A stretch of 64,000 bases of DNA from Verrucomicrobium sp. (GTDB lineage Bacteria; Verrucomicrobiota; Verrucomicrobiia; Methylacidiphilales; UBA1321), in NCBI GenBank assembly GCA_017849585.1, contig JAFIGT010000023.1:1-64000 (forward strand), read 5' to 3'. Positions 8,425 through 17,265 of this stretch are shown one piece after another (positions within the stretch are counted from its first letter, which is position 1; each line of letters opens with the position of its first letter). The notes below the pieces were generated by a model. The model did not search any database and was not told the origin of the DNA. It saw nothing but the letters and a program-made list of their open reading frames with translations. Made by a program: the position numbers and the translations under genes.

Positions 8425-9699
8425 ATGAGTGCTGCCCCTGCCGCCCCGCAAATGCGTGAGGCTTCCCCCGAGAATACGTCTGAGCTGGACTCCTATTACA
8501 GCAACAGGCCATTGATGTGGCGAAACCTCTCGCTCATCCTGCTGCTCAATCTCGGCTGGGCAGTCAGCTTCACCGTCATCAGCCCTCTCATTCAACTCAA
8601 GATCAACAGTTCAGGAGTAAGCGAGAGCGGCCTCGGCTTTATCACGGCTCTCAACGGCTGGATTTATAGCTATGCGGTCATGTACTTCGCATGGAAAAGC
8701 GACCACACCGTCTCGCGCTTTGGGCGGCGCATCCCCTACCTGTTTATCTCGGCACCAATCATTATCATCACGGTTCTCCTCTTCCCCTTCATTCACAATA
8801 CCTGGGTGCTGGTGGGGCTCGCGCTATTGCAGATGCTTTTTACCGACATCAAGGCGGCGACTATCCCCCTGCTGAATATCGATTGCATGCCACGCAAGCT
8901 CCTGGCGCGTTGCAGCGCTCCGGCGGGGATCATCATGTGGACCATGACCTTTTTTGCCATGCGCTACGGCATGCAGTTGTCCGACTCCTCCGAAGCAATG
9001 CCGTACCTCGTCGCCGCAGCCATCCTGACCTGCACGACCCTCATCGGCGGATTCACCATTCAAGAACCGCCGATCCAGTCCCCCACCACAGAATCGTTCA
9101 AGCCGTGGTCGGCCATGAAAGTCGCCTGGCATGACAAGCGCATCATCCTCTTGATGCTTTCCGTCGCCATGATCGGCTCCTTCAACACCGTCTACAATAC
9201 CTGGATCTGGCTCTATGCCAAAAACACGCTTCACCTGAGCCGCACCGAGACAGCGCACACCATTTCGTGGGCCATACCGCTTATCGTTGTACTCAATTTC
9301 CCGGTCGCCTGGCTCGTCGACCGAATCAGCCCCTACAAACTCCTGCCCTGGCTGTGCGTGTCAGCCGGAGCCAGTCTCTGGTTTCTGCTTCACGCAACGA
9401 CGCCCGCCATGCTCATTGTCGCCGCCGGTTTTGGCGCCATCACGATGCTGCTGGGCAGCGCCGCTGACATCATGGTGTACCGCAACTCTCCCGCCGCCGA
9501 CATCGGCTCGATCACCTCCACCAATTCCTGCATCCGCGGATTCTATAGCGGCTGCCTCTGCTTGCTAACAGGATTCATAATCGAAACCACCGGCAGTCAC
9601 TACGAGTACGCTTTTATCTTAGCCTTTGTGTTTACCGTACTCGCACTCGTTCCGCTCTACACCTATCGCCATCTGATGGGTGGTGCCGGACAAGTTTGA
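8425..9699 (+). CDS. MFS / GPH-type sugar transporter
   Basis: The 424-residue integral membrane protein has about twelve hydrophobic segments and the cytoplasmic loop motif DHTVSRFGRRIPY (residues 93-105), typical of the glycoside-pentoside-hexuronide:cation symporter branch of the major facilitator superfamily. It should import an oligosaccharide or glycoside across the inner membrane. It follows the GH29-like gene by 14 bp and is very probably co-transcribed with it from the 7365 promoter, so the imported compound is likely that enzyme's substrate. The gene ends convergent with locus B; the 215-bp gap after it holds no convincing gene. Confidence 0.82.
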   Translation: MSAAPAAPQMREASPENTSELDSYYSNRPLMWRNLSLILLLNLGWAVSFTVISPLIQLKINSSGVSESGLGFITALNGWIYSYAVMYFAWKSDHTVSRFGRRIPYLFISAPIIIITVLLFPFIHNTWVLVGLALLQMLFTDIKAATIPLLNIDCMPRKLLARCSAPAGIIMWTMTFFAMRYGMQLSDSSEAMPYLVAAAILTCTTLIGGFTIQEPPIQSPTTESFKPWSAMKVAWHDKRIILLMLSVAMIGSFNTVYNTWIWLYAKNTLHLSRTETAHTISWAIPLIVVLNFPVAWLVDRISPYKLLPWLCVSAGASLWFLLHATTPAMLIVAAGFGAITMLLGSAADIMVYRNSPAADIGSITSTNSCIRGFYSGCLCLLTGFIIETTGSHYEYAFILAFVFTVLALVPLYTYRHLMGGAGQV

Positions 9700-9914
9700 T
9701 CGACTCTGTCTTTCTGAGTTTGGTGCAGGACAGTCTGCCCATGTATCCCTCCAGTCGGTTCTTTCCTATCACGGTATGATTGATCAAATTCCCCCTACAG
9801 TATACGGGACAACCTGCGGACACGGCGGTGTCGTTGACACCAACTTCATGATTCCGCCCCGTGGGAGCATTAATGTTCGTGACGGACGTCCCGCGCCTTC
9901 TTGTACGGCCAGAA

Positions 9915-10955
9915 TTACCGATCAATACCGCTCAACTCGCGCACTGCGTCACTGACGTTCGGCCTTGCCACGTCTCGATCCGCAAAATCAATCCGCGTTT
10001 TTCGCGTGCGAATGGCTTCCATCAAGATCACCTGCTGGCGACAGTCCTGCAGTTGGGGAGACACCGTGCCGATGCCCTGCACGGCATTGAGGAACGCCTC
10101 CGTTTCATAATAAACACCATTACGCTCCACCAACTCTGGATTCATTACCATCACCCGGCTCTTGAGGGCACCGCCGCACCAGTGACTTGTCTCGCCATCG
10201 AACGTCGCCTGAGCGCCCAACAGATTCACATGGATGCTTTGATCAATGGCATGAATGGCTGCCGTCTCCTCCAATAATCCCGACATGGGCTGAAACGTCA
10301 ACGAGACCTCCGTTCCATTCAGGCACACCCCTTCCATCGAAAAAGCGGCCACACCGGCACCGCTTTGCGGTAGTTCCCGGTAAGTCAGACGAATTTCGCG
10401 GTAAGGACTGCGGGCCAGATACTGCACCGCATCGATGCCGTGAACCGCCGTAATGGAAAAGTCAGATTCGTTGCGTGAGTAACGGACGAGGTCATAACGG
10501 ATGTGCAACACCTCTTCCGCCGGAATATCCCGATCAAGCCATTGTCGCGCGCGAACGAGAGCCGGCGCGTAGCGACGGTTGAACGCCACTTGGTTGAGAC
10601 CACATCCCTTTTGCGCGGCGGCCAGCAAACGCCGGTATTCATTCAAAGTCAGACCCGGCGGCTTCTCAAGGTGCAGAGCCATTCCCCGCTCCAGCAGCGG
10701 GATAGCCACGCCGCTCGTGGCGGAGGCCGGAACCACCAACGCCACGGCATCCGGATTCTCCTTCGCGAGCATTTCCTCCAGATTCGTATAGCAGCGCTGG
10801 AAGCCAAACGTAGCGCGGTAGGTCTCAGCCAATTGGGGATTCAGATCGCAGCAAGCCGCTAGCTCCACCTTGGGATGGCGTTGCGCGTAGAGTTTCTGCG
10901 AAGGTCCATGCGAATGGCTCGCATGGCCACCGCACCCAATGGTACAAAATTTCAT
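9915..10955 (-). CDS. Gfo/Idh/MocA-family NAD(P)-dependent oxidoreductase
   Basis: The 346-residue protein has an N-terminal Rossmann fold (CTIGCGGHASHS, residues 4-15), the family catalytic motif EKPPG at residues 97-101 with the conserved Lys, and the C-terminal beta-sheet domain. Members oxidise or epimerise sugars, inositols and sugar acids in the cytoplasm. It is the last gene of the locus B operon, and its start overlaps the previous stop by 4 bp (10952-10955). I infer that it modifies a monosaccharide released by the upstream secreted protein. The substrate cannot be told from sequence. Confidence 0.85.
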   Translation of the reverse strand: MKFCTIGCGGHASHSHGPSQKLYAQRHPKVELAACCDLNPQLAETYRATFGFQRCYTNLEEMLAKENPDAVALVVPASATSGVAIPLLERGMALHLEKPPGLTLNEYRRLLAAAQKGCGLNQVAFNRRYAPALVRARQWLDRDIPAEEVLHIRYDLVRYSRNESDFSITAVHGIDAVQYLARSPYREIRLTYRELPQSGAGVAAFSMEGVCLNGTEVSLTFQPMSGLLEETAAIHAIDQSIHVNLLGAQATFDGETSHWCGGALKSRVMVMNPELVERNGVYYETEAFLNAVQGIGTVSPQLQDCRQQVILMEAIRTRKTRIDFADRDVARPNVSDAVRELSGIDR

Positions 10956-13864
10956 AATGAGGTGTTAGGATTGGTTGAGGGTGAAAAACGGGCAGAAGAC
11001 GCCGACTTCTCGACGACGCGAATCTGGATCAATAATGGAGTCGCCTTGGGCGGAATCGGAATCACCAGGCGCTTGATATCGGTCAGGCAGGAATCCTCCA
11101 GTTTACCGGAAAAGGCCTCGGGCCATTCCAAAATCACAGAGCCGGTTGCGGATGAAATCACCAGTCGATGGGGCGTTTCCAACTTGGCCGTGGTTTGACC
11201 TGTCGCGATCCGGATCGGCAGGTTGAGAAAGGATTCCCGAACTCCACCCAAGGAACGCATCGACACGGCCAAATCCAACCCTTGATCCTTCGCCCGATAA
11301 TTCCACGACAATGCCAACAAGACAGGTGATCCCATCTTGGAAGCGATCTCCCATTGGCGCGTCGGTTCAAGGACCTTCAACTCTGCTCTCTCGTGTCCCG
11401 AGGCAAAAAAGACTCCCTTCTCATCCGTTCCGTAGATACAGGAATAAGTCAATTGGTCCGGACCGCGAATCGTCTTGGTTTCGGCTTTAAGATGACCGCT
11501 CTTACCGGAGGCATCGGGCTGCATGGAGGCGAGAAAAGTCCCGGTGATTTCACTCCACAACGCCGTCGGACCACCACCCGTCACCCCCACCAGTGGCCGT
11601 CGCGCCCCCGCGACATCGTAGAAGAGCACTCCATACAATGGGCCTTGTTTCCACGCCAGGAATCCCGGTAGATCCCAGAATCCCCTCTTCTGCTGAAAGG
11701 GCAACGACGCGGGAGCGACCGTCGCTTTCTCCGTGTACACCTTGACCAGACTTTCCACCCAATCCCCATTACTGACGTTGGGATAATAAGCCGGCCCCCA
11801 GGCGAGCCCCTGCTGTAGTGTCCGCTGAATCCACGCCGGAGTATTGGCGATAAAGGAATTGGTACCAGCTAATCCAATGCCCTGCTCAGGTTCGCGATCC
11901 AAAGCGCTTCGCGCGGCGGCGAGCGGAAATTCATTACGCGCCAGATATTCGCCCGGATAACCCGCAAAGCAAAACATTGCACTCGTCCGACAATTCAACG
12001 CCGTGGGGGAATGCAAGGATCCATCGGGTTGCGCTATCCAAAAGAAACTTTTGAAACGCAAATTCTTTTCGATACCTTCCTTCAGAGCCGCCACCAATGC
12101 CGGTTTGGCCACAGGCAATTTTTTATAGTCATTGTAGCAAGACACGACCGCATACAGATTCAAGCGATCGTAGTTGCCATCGGGACCATACTCTTCGAGA
12201 AAATAACCCGCCGGATGCTGCCCGAATTTCGCGTCAGCTCCATATGCGCCGCCGAGATAGGCTTGCATCTGCGTTTCAAAATAACGCAGGAATCGTTTTT
12301 CGCCCGTCGCCAGATACGTGTTCAAATGGGCTTTCATCATGTGCGCCCATTGATTCGATTCGTAGGCTTGGTGGTCGGCCACTTTGTCGCCGATGGCGAG
12401 AATCGCTTGCCGCCATATTTCACGGGGCTCCGGTGGCAGCGAATCCTTCAGCGCGCGAAAGGAAGCAGACAAGCCGTCATAGATGAAGAACGTATGCGTT
12501 AGCGGATACGAACCGCGAAAGAGACTATTATCGCGGATCAAATCATCGCCCTGCAAAGTAGCGATGTGAAAAAAACCGGCGAGGATGGCCCGTTGCAGGA
12601 TGTTCTCGTGATGGTAAGCCGGATTCAACCGCGCCTTGTAGCTGTAAAGCACGGCGAAATTGGTCGAATCATAGAGTGAGACAAATCCGCCGGAGTACGG
12701 CAGAAAATTCACCCACGAATCTTGATTCTCATCTCCCGCTTTCAATCCCGTTGGCCACGGAATTCCAAAATACGGATTGGCTGGGTCCAGCGTCGCATTC
12801 TGCTCCTTGATCGCATTATTCAGACCATTCAGTCCTCCATATTTTCCAAAGAGCAGAACCTCCAATTGTGGTGAGACCAAATCTGCCGGCACTTCCTGTG
12901 GCCAGGCAATCGCCGGTTCCCGCTCAACGCCACGATGAGCCAGCATCCAGCGACGCGCTCGTGCTTGCAAGGGTCCCGCCACAGGGACGCCCTCACAAAG
13001 GATGGTCCCACCCTGCAAACGAGCCGCCGCTTTTTCACTGGGGCACAACAATCCGGGAGCCCCTTCGAAATCGATCACGCCATCATATCCTGCGGGGAAT
13101 TCCAGACGACATACGGCACCCTTGGGTACCGGATCGATCAGAAGCCATTTCGGTGAGGCGGCCGCTCCTTCCGCGAAGGCTTGATCACCCGTAGCCGATT
13201 TCACCGCCAGTCCTGCCGCAGATCCCGACTCGACGCCAATGCGAAGTTTCCGCGAGGTCGGTGGGATCCAAAAATACGCGGGCCGTGGTGTCGTCTGCGA
13301 AAGCGACAACGCCATCTCGCCGCGCACGCCCCATACGGTCGTTTCCGCAATGCGAATCTCAACCCAATCCCCGCTGCGCCCACCCGAAAAGGACACTCTC
13401 CAAATCCCCGGCTTTCCGCTGGGGATCTTGAGCATGCGAACGTCCGTCTCTTGGGTCTGGTCCGTGAAGTCTTCAATCGCCGCGAGATTTCCCTCCGGGT
13501 CAAATACTCGCGCCAATGCCACCGGCGTGTAGGGCTCTTTCCCGCCCACCACGGTCCGGCGTGCGACCAGAAAGCGCTTTTCGCCTGCGACCTGGTATTC
13601 CGCCAACAACCCAAAACCACGCACGCCACCACCCAGGACGTAAATGCGATTCCGTTGCGCAATGGGAAATTCGATCGCCAGAGCAGGCGAAACCATTGAG
13701 GCACCTTCACCCGAAATGGCACTCGCGTACACACCCGGACCGCCGTCGGATTTCTCATTCAGGCCGAGGACCGGAGGTTTGGACGTCCCCGCATTCTCTG
13801 CGGCCATCGTCGCAGAGGAAATCGCGACCCCCACCCAACACAACGTGAAAAACAATCGATTCAT
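10952..13864 (-). CDS. Large secreted protein, putative (alpha/alpha)-toroid polysaccharide-degrading enzyme
   Basis: The 970-residue product starts MNRLFFTLCWVGVAISSATMA, a signal peptide, at 13864; the frame is open further upstream, but this ATG gives the signal and a 4-bp overlap with the previous stop. Residues about 30-320 look like beta-sandwich modules. Residues about 400-750 are helix-rich with SNQWAHMMKAH, QHPAGYFLEEYGPDGNYDRLNLY and NCRTSAMF, resembling alpha/alpha-toroid lyases and hydrolases. A further beta domain follows (GPLYGVLFYDVAGARRPLVGV). I do not recognise the family; a lyase is a guess from the toroid-plus-beta layout. The oxidoreductase follows with a 4-bp overlap. Confidence 0.55.
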   Translation of the reverse strand: MNRLFFTLCWVGVAISSATMAAENAGTSKPPVLGLNEKSDGGPGVYASAISGEGASMVSPALAIEFPIAQRNRIYVLGGGVRGFGLLAEYQVAGEKRFLVARRTVVGGKEPYTPVALARVFDPEGNLAAIEDFTDQTQETDVRMLKIPSGKPGIWRVSFSGGRSGDWVEIRIAETTVWGVRGEMALSLSQTTPRPAYFWIPPTSRKLRIGVESGSAAGLAVKSATGDQAFAEGAAASPKWLLIDPVPKGAVCRLEFPAGYDGVIDFEGAPGLLCPSEKAAARLQGGTILCEGVPVAGPLQARARRWMLAHRGVEREPAIAWPQEVPADLVSPQLEVLLFGKYGGLNGLNNAIKEQNATLDPANPYFGIPWPTGLKAGDENQDSWVNFLPYSGGFVSLYDSTNFAVLYSYKARLNPAYHHENILQRAILAGFFHIATLQGDDLIRDNSLFRGSYPLTHTFFIYDGLSASFRALKDSLPPEPREIWRQAILAIGDKVADHQAYESNQWAHMMKAHLNTYLATGEKRFLRYFETQMQAYLGGAYGADAKFGQHPAGYFLEEYGPDGNYDRLNLYAVVSCYNDYKKLPVAKPALVAALKEGIEKNLRFKSFFWIAQPDGSLHSPTALNCRTSAMFCFAGYPGEYLARNEFPLAAARSALDREPEQGIGLAGTNSFIANTPAWIQRTLQQGLAWGPAYYPNVSNGDWVESLVKVYTEKATVAPASLPFQQKRGFWDLPGFLAWKQGPLYGVLFYDVAGARRPLVGVTGGGPTALWSEITGTFLASMQPDASGKSGHLKAETKTIRGPDQLTYSCIYGTDEKGVFFASGHERAELKVLEPTRQWEIASKMGSPVLLALSWNYRAKDQGLDLAVSMRSLGGVRESFLNLPIRIATGQTTAKLETPHRLVISSATGSVILEWPEAFSGKLEDSCLTDIKRLVIPIPPKATPLLIQIRVVEKSASSARFSPSTNPNTSL

Positions 13865-14463
13865 AATCCAACCAATTCCATCTCGTCCCACCAAAGCACA
13901 TTGCCCGGCAACGGTTCCGCACCGCCGCCCTTGGCTGAAATCATCATTGAGCTGATCTGATTCCAACCGCGCGGACTGCGCACGGGCTTGCATTGATTCA
14001 AATCGATCACCACTTGCCGCCAACCGGTCCAGTCGACCTTCAGTTGGTAGAAATAGTAGGAACGCAACTTGCCCTCCACGACTCCCGGTTCGCCATCGGC
14101 ATTGATCCAAAAATTGATTTTTTGACCGTTCGCCGCCTCCGCGTAGATCCAGACGCGCAACGCCTGATACGCACTCCAATCTTCCGGACATTTTTTCAAG
14201 AAGAGCCACGGACGACGACTCGGTTCCCACCGGGCCGACGTTGCCCCGGCCTTGACTTTCTCGGCATTGGATTCCACGTCAAAGGGCGAACCGCCATTCG
14301 CCCCATCACGAGACCACTCTGCATCCAACGGCTTCTCAAAACCACTCAGGAGCAATCGATGCGCCGCCGTGTCCTGAGCCCGCGCGTCAATATTCAGGGA
14401 AACGATGACCAGCACGGCAAAAAATAACGTGCGCGCCAAAAGAGGGGAGAAGAATGTATTCAT
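13861..14463 (-). CDS. Secreted carbohydrate-binding-like protein, locus B
   Basis: The 200-residue product has a signal peptide (MNTFFSPLLARTLFFAVLVIVSLNIDARA) and a single predicted jelly-roll domain: LLLSGFEKPLDAEW at the start, YQALRVWIYAEA, GWRQVVIDLNQC and a final strand NVLWWDEMELVGL. The terminal W-D-E-M/I-E strand is shared with the small protein of locus A (3929-4495) although overall similarity is low. I infer glycan binding or a scaffold role for the neighbouring large enzyme. The start at 14463 overlaps the pseudopilin stop by 4 bp and its own stop overlaps the next start by 4 bp. The longer open frame to 14682 antisense-reads the pseudopilin and is not used. Confidence 0.6.
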   Translation of the reverse strand: MNTFFSPLLARTLFFAVLVIVSLNIDARAQDTAAHRLLLSGFEKPLDAEWSRDGANGGSPFDVESNAEKVKAGATSARWEPSRRPWLFLKKCPEDWSAYQALRVWIYAEAANGQKINFWINADGEPGVVEGKLRSYYFYQLKVDWTGWRQVVIDLNQCKPVRSPRGWNQISSMMISAKGGGAEPLPGNVLWWDEMELVGL

Positions 14464-15194
14464 GGCTTGAGAGCAGTAGTACCCAATTTTTTCCCGGTTC
14501 CTTCCTTGGAAGCATCGATCTGGCCGGTTTGATAAATGGCGTCGATGTAGCCTTTGTAGAGACGCCCATCCTCGCCGCTCAACCACTCGACGTGACAATC
14601 CATGAACGCCATGTTGGCTCCATCCAGGTGCCTCAAGGGAATCTCCGGAGTCGTGCCCCAGTTCGGTTTCCAGCCATCCCAAAACAGAGGCACGTACGCC
14701 GCCGCGGCACCAAAATAGGTATCCATGTTCAGCGACGAGGTCTTGGTGTAGTTCTGGTAATTATCGAGAGCGACATGATTGTAGTCCGGTCCGCCCTGCA
14801 CCGGATCGATGGTCTGCCCGGTCAGCGCGGCACCGGGACATTTCTCAGTCGGCTCCACAATGAATTGCCCCCGGCTCGTGTATATACTGTTCGAGCTGGT
14901 ACGATAATAATGCCTCAGCGTTTGGATGCCCCAGGCATTATGTCCCTCGGAATCCGGGTCGCTGGACGTCACGGAGCGCGGTGGAGGCAGATTTCCCCGA
15001 TCCATCCGATAGGCCTGATGCGCCATCGCCAACGTGCGCAGATTACGACTGCATTGCAGGCTGGCCAATCGATGCTGGATCTTTTGATAAGCGGGCAGGC
15101 TCAGCGCCAGCAGTCCAATCATGATCCCCACCACGACGAGCATTTCCGTCAAGGTAAAAGCCCTGCAGGATCTGGCTGGGAACATTCGCTTCAT
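14460..15194 (-). CDS. Pseudopilin-like protein with modified H-X9-DC motif
   Basis: The 244-residue product has a short basic leader and prepilin cleavage motif CRA/FTLTEMLVVVGIMIG (residues about 10-25), the hydrophobic helix, and CSRNLRTLAMAHQAY. At the C-terminus HLDGANMAFMDCHVEW corresponds to the H-X9-DG block, but Gly is replaced by Cys. It is the first member of a chain of four genes joined by three ATGA overlaps (14460, 13861, 10952). The chain thus couples its translation to a binding protein, a large secreted enzyme and an oxidoreductase. The PEP-CTERM gene lies 33 bp upstream on the same strand. Confidence 0.8.
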   Translation of the reverse strand: MKRMFPARSCRAFTLTEMLVVVGIMIGLLALSLPAYQKIQHRLASLQCSRNLRTLAMAHQAYRMDRGNLPPPRSVTSSDPDSEGHNAWGIQTLRHYYRTSSNSIYTSRGQFIVEPTEKCPGAALTGQTIDPVQGGPDYNHVALDNYQNYTKTSSLNMDTYFGAAAAYVPLFWDGWKPNWGTTPEIPLRHLDGANMAFMDCHVEWLSGEDGRLYKGYIDAIYQTGQIDASKEGTGKKLGTTALKP

Positions 15195-15227
15195 GACTTT
15201 TGACCGTTCACGTACCCGACAATAACC

Positions 15228-17186
15228 TTATGCCAACCTCCGGCGGGCTGCCATTAAGATCATGAGCCCACCCGAAAGCAGCAAGGCGGCAGAAGGCTCC
15301 GGTACCACCACCAGATAAATACCATCAGCCGCGTAGGAGAAATAACTTCCCGCGTAGCTTTCCAAACCCGAGCCGATCTGCAGTCCGGAACTCAGGCCGC
15401 TGTCCATCACTGTAGTTCCATTATCGGAATAAAAACGGAACAATAAATAGGAACCCTCCTGCAATCCGCCCGCGTCGACAATATTGACCTGATTGCCCGC
15501 CAGCGAAAAATCCCCCAGCGTGTAATTTAAGAAATCAACCGTATCCGCTGAACCCAACGCTCCCAGTTCGAATTCAAAGGCAGCCCCGCTCTCCATCGTC
15601 AACAGGGTTCCCGTGGTCGAACCGCCATTGAACCGCAAGTGACCAATCCCCTCGCCTGGCGCCAGAATGGAACCCGACTGCATAATCACCCCGTGAGTAC
15701 CCGTGGGTGCGATGATGCCCGTTCCACCGAGTTTCGCACCGCTCCGAACCGTAACGTCTCCTGTCCCGGTGGCCGACCCGCTGGTATTGGCGACGAGCAG
15801 CGTTCCCGCTTTCACGATCGTTCCGCCGTCATAGGTATTGCCAGCGGCCCGGCTGAATTTCACGATGCCCACCGGCGTGCGTGTCTCGTACACGGGACTC
15901 GAAAGACTGAGTGAAGCCGCCGCGTTCACCTGCTGATAGCTGTCATTGATATTCACCCCGACCGTGTTGGCCAGGTCATCGATCAGCGCGGAGAATTCCG
16001 TGACCGCACCCGAGTTGAGCGAGGCCAGATTGACCACGCCCGCCGCTACATCCTGCAAGCGCACCGACCCGGTCGGGGAGAAATTGACCGTGCCCGTATT
16101 GTGAATGCCCGCGATGGTGTCCATCCCGCCACCACTCATCACGTCCAGATACGTACCGCCAAAGCTCCCCGCCGTGTCCACCAGCAAATTACCGCGTCCA
16201 CCCGTCGCTGCGCTCCCGGAGGTGGCCCCCAGTTTGATGCGGCCATTGGTGCTTCCGTTCAGTGTGGGAGTCGACGAAAAAACATAGGAATAATTTCCCG
16301 TGTTTTCGGAAAGCAACTGCAGCCCATTGGAATCCATGCCGGAAAGAGTGATGCCTCCCGAAAAAATCCAGGTCCGCGCGTCGCCACGAATCGCGAATTG
16401 CTGCCCATTCATATTCCCCGAGATGTTACCGAGCGTGGTCTGAAAATTATTATTCGTCTGGGCACCGGCACTATAGAAAGCGGTCGCGGCGGTTGGATTC
16501 GAAATCACGATCGAATTGGTAATCACCGAGGCTCCGAAATAAACCCCCGAGTTTCCCTGAATGGTCAGAGCGCCTGTTCCCAAGGCATTATTATGATATA
16601 GGTGAAGCGTGCTGCTCGAAAGGGTCGTGCCGCCATCGTAGCTATTATTGCCATACAAAATGAACACCCCGCCACCGCTCAGAGTCAGCCCGTAGGTGTC
16701 CGTCGAATCGGTGATGGAACCGTAAACACGCATCGCCTGCGCGCCGCCCGATGCCGTATTTTGCCAAACGCCGCTGGCACCCAGCCGCAGGGTCGAGTAG
16801 AGATAGACAATTCCCGTCGTGCTCTTGGTAATATTCCCGGATGAGATTGTCAGCGTGGGTGTACCCGATCCATTCACCAGCGAAACCGCCGCCGATCCGT
16901 TGAACGTCAGCGAGTTTACAGTCTGACTCGTTCCATTCAAACTCGGTGTGCCGGACGTGTACCCGCTGCCAAAAACGATATCGTCCGTTGCCAGGGGCAC
17001 CGCATCGCCACTCCAATTCAACACCGTATTCCAGTACGCATTCGCGCCACCGCCATCCCAGGTCACCGTGGCGGCAGAGGACGCCATCGGCGCCGCCAAA
17101 ATAACCGCCAAGCCCAAGAGCCGAATCTTCACAGACGACCATAAGGACCGCTGCGCCAAAGTGTGAATGGGGTGATTCCGTTGCAT
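15228..17186 (-). CDS. PEP-CTERM protein with autotransporter-type beta-strand repeats
   Basis: The 652-residue product begins MQRNHPIHTLAQRSLWSS with a signal peptide ending ASSA, then WDGGGANAYWNTVLNWSG, the start of the autotransporter-associated beta-strand repeat class. A Gly/Ser/Thr-rich right-handed beta-helix-like body includes GNTYDGGTIVKAGTLLVANTSG. The end VVPEPSAALLLSGGLMIL plus RRRLA is a PEP-CTERM sorting signal for exosortase. The start at 17186 is chosen over 17273 because AGGAAA lies 8 nt upstream and it gives the signal peptide directly. A surface or matrix protein of locus B is inferred, facing a divergent LacI regulator. Confidence 0.8.
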   Translation of the reverse strand: MQRNHPIHTLAQRSLWSSVKIRLLGLAVILAAPMASSAATVTWDGGGANAYWNTVLNWSGDAVPLATDDIVFGSGYTSGTPSLNGTSQTVNSLTFNGSAAVSLVNGSGTPTLTISSGNITKSTTGIVYLYSTLRLGASGVWQNTASGGAQAMRVYGSITDSTDTYGLTLSGGGVFILYGNNSYDGGTTLSSSTLHLYHNNALGTGALTIQGNSGVYFGASVITNSIVISNPTAATAFYSAGAQTNNNFQTTLGNISGNMNGQQFAIRGDARTWIFSGGITLSGMDSNGLQLLSENTGNYSYVFSSTPTLNGSTNGRIKLGATSGSAATGGRGNLLVDTAGSFGGTYLDVMSGGGMDTIAGIHNTGTVNFSPTGSVRLQDVAAGVVNLASLNSGAVTEFSALIDDLANTVGVNINDSYQQVNAAASLSLSSPVYETRTPVGIVKFSRAAGNTYDGGTIVKAGTLLVANTSGSATGTGDVTVRSGAKLGGTGIIAPTGTHGVIMQSGSILAPGEGIGHLRFNGGSTTGTLLTMESGAAFEFELGALGSADTVDFLNYTLGDFSLAGNQVNIVDAGGLQEGSYLLFRFYSDNGTTVMDSGLSSGLQIGSGLESYAGSYFSYAADGIYLVVVPEPSAALLLSGGLMILMAARRRLA

Positions 17187-17236
17187 AATGATTTCCTGAT
17201 ATCTGTAGCTTCGAAGGAAATGATCTCGCTTGCAAT

Positions 17237-17260
17237 TTGCGCGCAACTCATCACGATGAG
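17237..17260. promoter_or_regulatory. Candidate LacI operators in divergent promoter region
   Basis: Within the 79-bp gap between the PEP-CTERM gene and the LacI gene are TTGCGCGCAA (17237-17246, perfect, CG centre) and immediately after it CTCATCACGATGAG (17247-17260, six-base arms around AC). Both are LacI-like in form. Neither resembles the operators of loci A or C, as expected for a different regulator. Function is inferred. Confidence 0.45.
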
Positions 17261-17265
17261 TAGAG

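Noticed and set aside
9827-9841. GGTGTC-GTT-GACACC hairpin between convergent genes
   Set aside because: Six-base stem without a T tract on either side; too weak to call a terminator.
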